From positions 1 through 64,000 of the forward strand of contig MLAK01000547.1 of the NCBI GenBank assembly GCA_001839685.1: a stretch of DNA of 64,000 nt, given 5' to 3'. This DNA comes from Tritrichomonas foetus (lineage: Eukaryota > Parabasalia > Tritrichomonadida > Tritrichomonadidae). This document shows, in pieces, positions 10,886 through 21,500 of this stretch. The notes beneath the pieces are model-generated. The model was not told the origin of the DNA, searched no databases, and worked only from the letters and a program-made list of their open reading frames with translations. How positions within the stretch are numbered: the stretch's first letter is position 1; each line of letters begins with the position of its first letter. Made by a program: the position numbers and the translations under genes.

Positions 10886-10957
10886 TAAAATTTTATCTTG
10901 ATCATAATACTTTTTGTAATTTCTCTAGTATTTTTAGTATTTCTCATCATTATTTTA

Positions 10958-11065
10958 GTAATAAGAATCATTTTTGTAATAAGAATCATTTTTGTAATAA
11001 GAATCATTTTTGTAATAAGAATTATTTTTGTAATAAGAATCATTATAGTAATAAGAATAATTTTA
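10958..11065. repeat. 18-bp minisatellite, about 6 copies
   Basis: Tandem unit GTAATAAGAATCATTTTT. Copies at 10958, 10976, 10994, 11012, 11030 and a diverged one near 11048. It lies between the kinase tail and the small membrane-protein gene. Confidence 0.9.
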
Positions 11066-11204
11066 GAAATATAAATTCTTCATTTATGCTTAGATGAGCA
11101 ATTTACAACCAAAAAGATTCACTCATGAAAAAAAAAATTTCGGTATATGAAAACGATGTGATTTAATTTCTAAATAAACTTAAGAAAACTTATATCAAGA
11201 ATCA

Positions 11205-11426
11205 ATGTTGTTTTTATTGTTATTGGTCGCAAATGGATCAGTGGATCCAACCACGCCTGCACCGACTTCAAAGTCTGGTATTCCATCAGTAACAGTTATC
11301 GTATTAACAATGGTGTTTGGAATGGCAGCTCTTGTTTTAACTGTCATTGTTCTTTGTATCCGTAAAAATCCAGATGATGAAGCATTGTATCAAAATATTG
11401 GATTAATTACGCAAAAGCAAGTGTGA
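11205..11426 (+). CDS. Small single-pass membrane protein
   Basis: 73 residues. The N-terminus MLFLLLLVANG is a short signal peptide, followed by a Thr/Pro/Ser-rich linker (PTTPAPTSKSG) of about 15 residues, a strong membrane span at about 29-52 (beginning TVIVLTMVFGMAALV), and a short cytoplasmic tail with a basic RK stop-transfer pair then acidic PDDEALYQNIG. The tail contains a Tyr-based LYQNI segment that could be a sorting signal, but this is speculative. The design resembles the C-terminal anchors of trichomonad surface proteins without the ectodomain. It stands alone, so it is either a genuine micro-protein or a remnant of a larger surface-protein gene. The ATG at 11205 is the first in frame. 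Confidence 0.55.
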   Translation: MLFLLLLVANGSVDPTTPAPTSKSGIPSVTVIVLTMVFGMAALVLTVIVLCIRKNPDDEALYQNIGLITQKQV

Positions 11427-11511
11427 AATATATTATTTTATAGTTAAATTATTGTTAAATAATGGGAATTTTGCTTTGACTGTTTTTTATATTGCTTGAG
11501 TAAAATGAATC

Positions 11512-11639
11512 ATTACTGAGGTTATTAAATGAATAAATGAATTAAAAATGATAAAAGAAGTCAACATGAAAATCAATGAGATGAATCAAAATAATTCATG
11601 TCATCATTTGTTGTTTTTTCATTTAATAGCCTCAGTAAT
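11512..11639. repeat. Foldback inverted repeat, 22-bp arms
   Basis: The left arm 11512-11533 (begins ATTACTGAGG) and right arm 11618-11639 (ends CCTCAGTAAT) are complementary over 22 positions with one mismatch that would be a G-U pair in RNA; the spacer is 84 nt. No clear target-site duplication was found. Could be a small MITE-like remnant or a structured RNA. Confidence 0.8.
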
Positions 11640-11784
11640 ATAATGGAAAAGGTACAATCAATTGCAAAGTTATTTTTCGTATTAATTGATACAACAATTA
11701 AAAAGTGAAAATAAAAATTCTACCATGTTGTATGATACAATATGTATTGGTCAATACTGTCAACATATTTGGACACTTTCAAAG

Positions 11785-11809
11785 CATGGATATGTAGAAA
11801 ATATCCATG
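11785..11809. repeat. Perfect hairpin
   Basis: CATGGATAT and ATATCCATG are separated by 7 nt. Confidence 0.7.
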
Positions 11810-12400
11810 TTTCGAAAGAAGTCGATTGTTATTCAACACTTTGAATGAAATCATATTAAATCTAATCAATTAACATTTTAATATCTACAAAAAAACTCGA
11901 TCACCCCATTTTTCTCTTTATGAAGCATTCCTTCGTATGTTTCTTCATCTGTCGAATTATTTCAATTTTCAAGAAACCAAAGAAGAAGCAACTATTTCCA
12001 AAAGACAAAATATTTTTTGGGATTATTTTATCTAATCAATTATGAAATATTCATTAAAAACTTCGATTCATCAATTCGCATTATATTCAACAAACACTTT
12101 TTTCTTTTTCCTTTTTGAAGAAGGAACTATTGAGTTTTCATTTCTTATCATAAAAATCTTTTTATATTTTTTATTCCAGAAATCACAAAATCAAATTTCT
12201 AATTTTATAAAACACTCAAGAAACAATTCTATTTAACAGAAGAAGATATTGATTATTTCTATCATCAATCAAAAGAATTTATTAATATTTATTAAATATC
12301 ATTTTATGATGCATGTGGAAAAGGTTATTATGAAATAGTGGAATAAAACAATCAAATAATGATATTAATTCGACAAACTTATATTTTAATTTTCCAAAAC

Positions 12401-12434
12401 ATGACTCTTCTAAATTTTGGATATGAAGAGTCAT
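12401..12434. repeat. Perfect hairpin
   Basis: ATGACTCTTC and GAAGAGTCAT (10-bp arms) are separated by 14 nt; no gene is adjacent. Confidence 0.7.
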
Positions 12435-13571
12435 CAAATGGATTTTTTGATCGGTATTAAAAAAACGCCAAATGATAAAGTGTTCCCATGGAATTATTCT
12501 ATTTTTGTTTTATAGTGTGTATCCCTTTTGGATATTGAGTTGTTAATTTGGAACAAAAATATCCGTTTTTCCTCAATTTTACAATCTCTATGAAAATTTA
12601 AAAGATTTGTTCATGAGTTAAGAATCATATCAAAATTGAATCACCAACAAAAAAATGCGATTAAGTGTTTAAAAAAATTTAGACGCTTCCATGTTTAGAA
12701 ATGATTTTAATTAAAGCCAAATCATATTTAATAATCAGAGAAATTATTTAAGAAAAAAGCAGAAATTATGTTTTATTTGTGTGAATTCTCTATTGAAACA
12801 AGTTTTTATTGTACTCACAAAAAGAAATATAATTCTATGAATAGGGAATAATGGTGTCATATTTTCGTTTCGGTCCAAACTGTGCAAATTAATAAAAATT
12901 GTTTCTATAAAATATTGTTCTAGAGGGTAAAATTTGTTCATGAAAAATCAATTGAATAGAAAGCTTTGATTAGTTCATCAAAAAGTGGGTATTATATCTT
13001 TAAAGGATACTTCATTTATCTTTCTTTTTACCTGATATTTTAGTGATTTATTCTCATACCAAAAGTATATTATGTGTCTATTCCATAATATGAACCTAAA
13101 ATAGTAACTTTTATTCAACCAAATGAAATATATTTATTCCATTCCAAAATTATTTTTGAGTGGCATAAAGAAAAAGAATTGAAAAATATTCTATGCTACA
13201 CAAAGTTTCTTAAGAAAATAAGTAAAAAAATATAATTAATTGTGACAAATTGGGAACATTGTTGTTTATGTTTTCATTAGCAAAATACCATAAAATTAAT
13301 CTTTGAAACGCAAGTAGGCCCATACAAGCCCTTTTCCACTAACTTCACTTTTCATCATATTTTTATTCAAAAAATATTTTTTTGAAAGACCATAGAAACT
13401 TGAATAATTTACATATTGAAAAATTAAAAGCTGGCGTTTTTAATATTTAAAAGATTCAAATCATCTTGCAGAACCTTAAATTTTCTGAAAATGTAACAAA
13501 CTTTCTGAAAAAGCCGTACTGCAACTAAGAAAAAGTTAATAAAAAAAGCACTCTAGTGAGGATTCGCCAAA

Positions 13572-14867
13572 ATGAGCTTCGGTGCAGCAACCATCCTCAA
13601 AGCATATAATCCTTACATCTCTGAACTCACGTTCAAAGAAATAGTTGAACTCGGAATCATCAACCACATTCCATGTTTTGGCGAAAAGATCATTTTCGCC
13701 TTATGCGATGAAGTTTTTGATGAAATCAAAAAGTCGGAACCAGTTATACATCTCGAATCGCCAACCTATTCATCATTCTACGTCATTGGCGATATCCACG
13801 GCAATTTGCATGATCTTATTCGAATCATAAACGAAATCCCAAACTTTTACGAAACGAAGATATTATTTCTAGGTGACTATGTTGATCGTGGTTCATATTC
13901 ACTTGATGTTGTCTGTCTTCTTTTTGCTCTAAAAGTGAAATATCCAAATTCTATATATCTATTGCGCGGAAATCATGAATTTGAAGATACAAACTCAGTT
14001 TATGGATTTCAAGATGAATGTTTAGAAAGATATGAATGTGGTGAAGAAATCTATCAAAGAATTAATGAAATATTTAATTACTTGCCAATTGCAGCAGTGA
14101 TCGGGGAAGTGATTTTTGCAGTTCATGGTGGAATTTCACCTCTTTTGAATACAATGGAAGACATAGAAAAAATTGAATTCCCCCTAACAAATTGTGACAA
14201 TGAACTAATTTCAGATCTTATGTGGTCGGATCCAGATCCTAATAAGTATGGGTTTTTGGTGTCAAAAAGAGGGAGAGGAAAAACATTTGGATTTTCTGCA
14301 GTTAAATCGTTTTTCAAAGTTACTCACTTCAAAAAAATAATTCGTGCACATCAATGCATGCAACATGGAATAGGCTCACTTTATAAAGGTAAACTCCTTA
14401 CTGTTTTCTCAACAAGTTATTACACATCTGAAGAAAACTGTGCTGCATATTTGGAAATCAATAAGAAATGTGAATTGAAACCACATAAGCTAAATCCATA
14501 TCGTTATGTTCCACGAAGCAATGCGCTCTACTTTATGGCGGTTGAAGTCACATCAAATATTCGAAGATTGAATTCAATCGCAATGAATTTGCAACTCCCG
14601 AATCTTGATATCGTCGGAGCGAGTGCAGTAACATTTGCTGAAGCAACAGCAAAATCGCAGAAGTCGTCGAGGGGTCTTCCGTCTTTATACAAAAGCCAGA
14701 CATCAACAAGATTCAAACTGAAGAACAGCAGCCCGAGCAAGGGGATTCTGGCACCAACGGTTGGTCCAGCATCAAAGAACTTGCTGATGGAGCTCGGTGT
14801 TTCTCCCCCATCCCAAGCGATGTCATTCCAATGTGCCGTGTCGGATATTCTTGAAAATGAAATCTGA
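13572..14867 (+). CDS. PPP-family Ser/Thr protein phosphatase (PP1/PP2A-like)
   Basis: 431 residues. The metal-binding and catalytic motifs of the PPP superfamily are intact: GDIHGN (about 73-78), GDYVDRG (about 101-107), RGNHE (about 133-137), HGGI (about 185) and RAHQ (about 258). The catalytic domain covers about 15-310, at the family's usual size. An extra C-terminal tail of about 120 residues is Ser/Thr/Lys-rich (KSQKSSRGLPSLYKSQTSTR) and probably disordered; such tails often carry regulatory sites. A dimetal hydrolase that removes phosphate from Ser/Thr is expected, likely nuclear or cytosolic. The subfamily cannot be fixed by eye, because trichomonads have many diverged PP1/PP2A copies. 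Confidence 0.9.
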   Translation: MSFGAATILKAYNPYISELTFKEIVELGIINHIPCFGEKIIFALCDEVFDEIKKSEPVIHLESPTYSSFYVIGDIHGNLHDLIRIINEIPNFYETKILFLGDYVDRGSYSLDVVCLLFALKVKYPNSIYLLRGNHEFEDTNSVYGFQDECLERYECGEEIYQRINEIFNYLPIAAVIGEVIFAVHGGISPLLNTMEDIEKIEFPLTNCDNELISDLMWSDPDPNKYGFLVSKRGRGKTFGFSAVKSFFKVTHFKKIIRAHQCMQHGIGSLYKGKLLTVFSTSYYTSEENCAAYLEINKKCELKPHKLNPYRYVPRSNALYFMAVEVTSNIRRLNSIAMNLQLPNLDIVGASAVTFAEATAKSQKSSRGLPSLYKSQTSTRFKLKNSSPSKGILAPTVGPASKNLLMELGVSPPSQAMSFQCAVSDILENEI

Positions 14868-15044
14868 TTCGTTTTGTCTAATGAAATATTGTGTGTTATT
14901 TTTTTCTTTTAATAAAATAAAATAAAATTACTTTAAGAATTGAAGCAGTTTTACCACAATGAATTGATGCTTTTGAAAATAGGATTTAAAAATAAATTGA
15001 ATGATAATTCATTTAATCTTTATTCATTTAGATGGTGAACGGAA

Positions 15045-15115
15045 ACATCGTTGGTCTAATGGTAGAATTTTACCTTGCCAAGGTAGGGGTCCGGGTTCGA
15101 TTCCCGGACGATGCA
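15045..15115 (+). tRNA. trnG-GCC: tRNA-Gly (anticodon GCC)
   Basis: 71 nt cloverleaf: anticodon stem TTACC/GGTAG with loop TTGCCAA (anticodon GCC at 15077-15079), T arm CCGGG-TTCGATT-CCCGG, acceptor ACATCGT/ACGATGC plus discriminator A. The A box TGGTCTAATGG and B box GGTTCGATTCC of RNA polymerase III are intact. The first acceptor pair is A1-C72, a mismatch where G-C is normal. No intron. CCA is not encoded. Confidence 0.95.
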
Positions 15116-15119
15116 CGAA

Positions 15120-15125
15120 TTTTTT
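15120..15125 (+). terminator. RNA polymerase III T-run after tRNA-Gly
   Basis: Six T residues start 5 nt after the tRNA; a second T run follows near 15129-15134. Confidence 0.7.
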
Positions 15126-15515
15126 CTATTTTTTGACACTTCATTTAGTGACGAACAATGGATTTCATATAATCAACAAATCATTGGTGAAAAAATCACC
15201 TATCTAGATATTTTTCATTTATGATAATTGTTCTGATCAATACTATAATTTATTCGTGATGCTATTTTTTTTTATCTCTAGTTTTCAAATGTCCACTTTA
15301 CTGCAACTGTGAAGTCGTTGATTAAAGAGCGGTCTAATATTTTTATTGCAAAAAATGCTTTTGAATAAAGCAGGTACAACTCTCATCGCCAGAGGAAATT
15401 GGTTGAAGATGTTCAAATTTTGGACGAATGTAAATCAAAATGTGCAATTGAAAATTAATGTAATAAGAAGCAGAAAAGAATGTGTAATCAAATTATTTAA
15501 TTAAACAAACATATA
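15126..15515. other. Spacer between tRNA-Gly and the 3' end of TOR
   Basis: About 390 bp; no gene recognised. Confidence 0.6.
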
Positions 15516-18500
15516 TCACCAGAATGGACACCATCCTGGGTAGTGCCTGATGTATCTTGCTGGATCAGATGCAATTTTAATTAGTGTACTTACTTGGTCA
15601 GTCACTGACATTTCCATTCCAAATTCTGCACCAGCCAGCTTCTTTGAACACCTGTCAATCACACTGACTGGATCTTCTCCACCTTCTTTTTTGAAATGAG
15701 TAAGTGGTTCTTCCACAAAAATAGTCAAATGTGCAGTGAGGGTTGCTTTACTTTCACGGAGGACCTTTAAAACGTCTGTTGCAAATTCATAGAAAAGTCC
15801 GGTTTCAATACTGCCTTCAAGTGCATTAATAAACATTTTAGTTAGACGGAAAGGCACTCTTTCTGGGAATTGTCTTCTTAATGCAGCTTTATCAAAAGAT
15901 TCACCGAAATCAATATGAACAATATTTCCAGTTTCCCTTTGAATCATAATGTTACTTGGATGACGATCGCCAAGACCAATAATGTGACCTACCATTGACA
16001 TTAATGCAGAAGTTAAAGTAAATCTTTGTGTGCGAGTCATCCAAACTGCAGCACTCGGTGATTTAAGCCACATTGATTCAAATAACTCTTGACCTTTTGT
16101 GATATCTGTAACTTGATCATATATTTCTAAGCGTTGTAAACTATTTAATTGTATGAATGGAAAATCAGTGATAGTATTAATCATATTAGATTCAATTTCA
16201 CGTGAAATTCCACACATTTGTCTATTTTCAAGAACAATTTGATGAAGGGTATCTGCACCAGTTACCCATTTAATTAAACCAACACTTTTTGTTAAAGGAA
16301 TGACAGCGTAACGAACGATAAAAACGTTACTTTCTTTCATTGCTTCACTGTGACTAATGATTCCATTAATTAATGCGAAAAGTTGCATTAAACGTTCATC
16401 CAAACGAAGATCTTCATTTCCTTTAAGTAAATATTTCAGTTTTTTTCCACATTTTGAATTCAAAATAAGGCATCGAGGATGTTGTTGTGTTTCTAAAACT
16501 TCTAAAACAGGCTCAAGTGATTCAATTTGGGTGTTACTGTAACCTGGAGCATTTATAATAAAACCTCGTTTGGTGCAAAGCCTTTCACTAATTTTTGAAA
16601 GGAATACCGCTGATAATTTGTTAACACGATCTTTCAAACTATTGTAAAGGGCTCGAAGTTTGTTCCATACAAGCTTTTCATTCTTTGGTGTAAAGTTTCG
16701 TTTACAAGTTTGAATAACATCATCATACAAGCGCACAAAAAGTTCATCGAGATCGCATTGTGGATTATTATACGAATCAAACAAGTCTTGAAGGATCTGG
16801 GCAGAATTCTGTGGATACTTAACAGCTTCTTCGATTGAATGCATCCAAATTTCAAACCATGTAAGTGCACTTCGAACTAGTCCATCGATTAAAAGATTCG
16901 AATCTTCAGCAGCTTCAATATTATATGGTTTGATCTTATCGACAATTGATTGTGCAATAACACTCTTTTCATCTTTTGAAGCAATATACAAATTTAATGC
17001 GAAATAAATTTCTTGGAAATATATCATTCCACTTGATGTTAAAAGATTTTCAATGATTACGTTCACATTATTATCTGGATGATCAAGCTTCGATGTAATT
17101 AACGGAAGAACTTGAATAACAGTTGATGGTGAAAGTGTTAAATCAGTGAATTCAGATGTAACTTTCTCAGATGAGGCAGATAGAATATACAAAATCTGAG
17201 AAGCGAATTCTAGTGAATCATTTGGCATCAATTCAGATAATTTTAAGAAAGCTTTAATAGAATTATTCGCATATTCATTTGATGTCTTATTTTCAGAAAA
17301 AAGTGCAGAATTTGCATAAGCCCATCTTCTCCACAATTTTGCTCTATTTGGTTCCAAATCAAGAGCGTTTTTGAAGTGGAGTGAGGCTTTTTGTAAAGAA
17401 TTAATTGGATCAAGAATTAACAAATAATCACCTGCCAATCTATTTGCACAAGCAACAAAATGACTATCCTTTCGATCACAGCTAATTATATTCTTTAGAC
17501 ATAATGCAAGCTGTTCTTCATTTTCATCAACTAGTTCTTCAAAGAATTTTCTTCTTTCTTCATCTTTCAAATCTTCTAATTTATTCCAAAACTCTTTTAC
17601 AGTTTTAACGTTCAATTTTTGGAGTATAGTGGTTTGTAATTTTCTATTAAATGATATAGTTTTTGAACATTTATAAAGACATGCTGTAATGATTTGTGTG
17701 TTTGATATTTTAAGGAAATTCTGTAACATATCAACATTTTCATGATCTTGACTTGAAAAGCTACTACATATACTTACAAGGTATTGACATGCAGCCTTTT
17801 TGAAACCTTTATCCCACCAAATTTTAACATGTTGAATAGTTACTTTAGGATCAACACAATAAATCATTTTCTTCGTGAAATAAAAATCAATTAAAGAAAA
17901 GTATCGTGCTTTTCGAAGTTCGGAAATAATTTTCAAGTAGAATTGTAAATTCGATGAAATTGGAACAACTATGTCTCTTAAAGCAATAGTTCGTTCCCAA
18001 ATTGGCCTACTTCGTTTGAAGTGTTTTACTCTTCTTAAGAAGAAAGATGTTGTTTGACCTGATGAAGATTTTTTCATTTTATAGTTTAGAACCTCTTGGC
18101 ATTCAACTAAAATTTCAGCAGTGTCTTGATCATCTTCAATTTGATTTTGATCACCTGCAATATATTCATCAACATGCTTTACAAGCATTTTATATGCTTT
18201 TCCAATAAGCTCTTGCGCATGGCTATAGTTTTGATTATATATAGAAATATAAATCACATTTAATATTCGAGGTAAAGTCCAATTCTTTTCAAAAACTTGA
18301 ACAACTTCATCAAGTTTCTTTGTATCACGATTAAGTAAATAGGGCCAGAAAAAATCATCTATTACATTCATTTTATCTTTCATTTCCATTTTTTGGAATT
18401 CTTCTTCATATTTAAGAATATCATCATATCGATTCAAATTGTTTAATGAATGAATGATATATTCTAGAGGTGCATTATTGGCTTGGTATATCTTTAAAGC

Positions 18501-21500
18501 TTTAGACCAATCACCAAGTTCGCCGCACCAATTTGCAAAATCCATCGTATCAATATCTTTTTCTGCTAATTTAAGAATACCACGTGCTGTTGCATGCCTT
18601 CCCATTTTAATACAAACATTAATCATCATTTTAATCAGACTCTTATTACTACTTTCAGTGAGACTCTTCTTTGAAATCAAAAACATGGTATTTTGATGTG
18701 ATGATGATAGTTCTGCAACTTTAGTAAGATCAACCTTCATTGGAATTAAAGCTTTATCGGCAATTTGAATAAGTTGGAAAAATATTGAATTGACATTTCG
18801 ATGATTATGTAAAACATAATCAACAATATTCGAGAAATGATCTCGATCAGCAACATTGGCTTTCTTCCAACATGATAAAAATGCAACTGGAAATAATTTT
18901 TTAATGAATTTCATTCTCATATTTAAGTAATCTGAACAAGCACGAATTGAAGGAGATGGACTTTTTGTGATTGTAATTCTAAGAAGATTCTTTAACCATA
19001 CAGCGACATGAAGCTCATTTGGATATTCGATATCAATAAAGTAATGTTCTGTTTGTAAACGCATGAAACTTCTTGGAATAGAAAATTTAATTCGATAATC
19101 TTTAATAATTTTTTGATTTGTCATTCGATGATTATTTTGGACAAATTGTTTTAATTGTTCAGTAAATTTATATTGAATTTGGTAGGATTCAATAAATTGT
19201 AAGAAACTATCTACTGAAAAATTACAATAAATACAAAGTGCTGCTAAAAATTCTGTAATATTTGCTTTTTGTTGTCTAAATAAACGAAATGCAAAAATTA
19301 CTAATCTTGAAGTAAACATTGAAATATCAATAGATTGAGCAATTGATATAATTAAGTGAAGACATGTTGGTATTGTTTTAGAATTAAGTTGTGTCGAACT
19401 AAATGTTTCTAATGTTTTAATAAACACATCAAAAGATTGATTTTGATGAATAATCATAACAGTAACAAAATACATCAAATTCTTAAAAAGTGAAACTTTG
19501 GCATTTTGCATTGCTGATATTGCGAGGAAAAAGAGCTCGTTTGAACATGAAATAAATTCGGTTTTCATAAAGTAAGCAACTAATGTACAAAAATGAACAC
19601 AACTTTCTAAATTAATAAATGTTTGCATTTCTGGTAAAAAGAGTGGTAAAAGTGGGGCAAAATCTTTCAAAGTATTACTGGCAATTATTTCTAAATATTG
19701 GAATGCTTGATTTTTCACCATTTCAGAGCCTTTTCGAATTAAATGATGAAAAACTAAAGCAATTTTAGGTAAAAATTTAGCAGAATAAATTGGATCACCT
19801 TCAACAATTAAAGAAAATGTTTTTAATGTGGTTAAAGATGGATCACCCATAAATTTCATGATATTAGTAATGGCTAAATCAGTGGCATATGATGGACTAT
19901 GTGCCATAACTGCGCTGAGATCTGAAGATGTTGTTAAACTTTGAGTTAAAAGAATATCAACTGAATCGAATGCACTTCCAAATAATTTTATAATCGAGAT
20001 AGCCAATTTTTCATTGCTTGTTGTCGATAAAATTTGAACTAATGGTGCTGCAATTTGTGGACAACGTAATCTAATGTTCAAACCATTATAAGTTGACAAT
20101 GAAAGCCTTGTAAGACTTTTAACAGCCGAAATTAATAAATCTTCAGTAGTTCTTGTTGTAAATACATGAGAATAAGCTGCAAGAATTTCCACCAAATAAG
20201 ATTCACAAAATGATCCAAGATTAGAAATTGATTTAAGTAGATAAGCATCACGAATATCGATTAATAAAGAATGAAAAATAAGAAATAATTTGGACTTATT
20301 CGGTTCTTTCAGACTTTTCTTTTCATCCATTAATAATTCTGGCATTTTTAGTTTATCTAAACTAAATTTAGACATAAAAGTTGTTGACTTGGTACCAATT
20401 TCATTTAAATTATAAGTCACATCTACTGTCGTCTCATTGGTATTAGTAGATGCTCCAGAATTAGGTGTAACTTGAGCACCAGAGTAAGTTGTCATACCAT
20501 CAGATGATGCGAAAACTGGTGATTTCGGAGACGTTGGATCGAAAAACATTGGGTCAATACTATGATGAAGAGCACGACCTGATTCGACACTAATTTGTTG
20601 AGATATCATTGAATTATCATGTAAATTTACTAAATTTCTTTCATTATCAGGCACTGACGAATTAACAACTTTCAAACAAACAGCAATGATGATATGTCCA
20701 AGATCATATAAAAGAAATTTACAATGTTTTGTCACAGTTGCTAAAAATGCAGCATATTCACCAGCATCATTAACATTAGTTGTTGTTATAATTAACATAA
20801 ACAAAGTTTGCATATAATCAATAATTAAAGGCTTAAAAAGAAGTGAATTATATGCGTAAATTTGAGAAATTAGTTTAATTCCTTTTCTTCGAACTGCAAA
20901 TGATGAATCGCTTAAATATTGAATAATGTTTGTATGTGTAGCTAAAAAGGGTGTTGGTTTTAAATAACTTATTGCTAATAGTCTATTTTTTTCATCATCA
21001 TCGATTAAAGATGCCATTATTAAAGATTCAACAGCATCGTTTGTATTGAAATATGAGAATGTTTTAATTATTTGTTTCCTCAATTTTCTATCGTCTGATG
21101 AATTCAATATAAAATTTAATTTCTTTAATAAATTTTCATAATTAAATAATTCTGGACAAATTGGATACAATCTGAGAGCAAGTGTCATAATATGCGGTTC
21201 TTTTTTATCGAGAGGATTCTTGTAATAGTCTTTAACGTAATCAGTTAATAAGTTTTTACATAAAAACGTGCATTTAATGTAATGTTTGCATGGTTCAATG
21301 CTTCCAAATTTAGTTGCATCAATTTTAATGTCTGGAAATTTTTTCAACACGAATGATAAAAGGGTAAACATACAAATTTTACCTTGGCAATGACATGTTG
21401 ATGAATTTTCTTGCGAGTAAATAAAATTGAGAAATGTATTCAATGGAAAATGATCGAATTTCATATTAAATAAACGAATAAATATCTTTTTTGGATCTTT

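Larger units (their letters stand above)
11427..13571. other. Gene-poor region, 2.1 kb
   Basis: No supported coding sequence. It holds a foldback repeat (11512-11639) and two short perfect hairpins (11785-11809 and 12401-12434). Confidence 0.6.

Noticed and set aside
10717..11043. 108-codon minus-strand frame with ILITKM repeats
   Set aside because: It is the translation of the 18-bp minisatellite and the opposite strand of the kinase tail.
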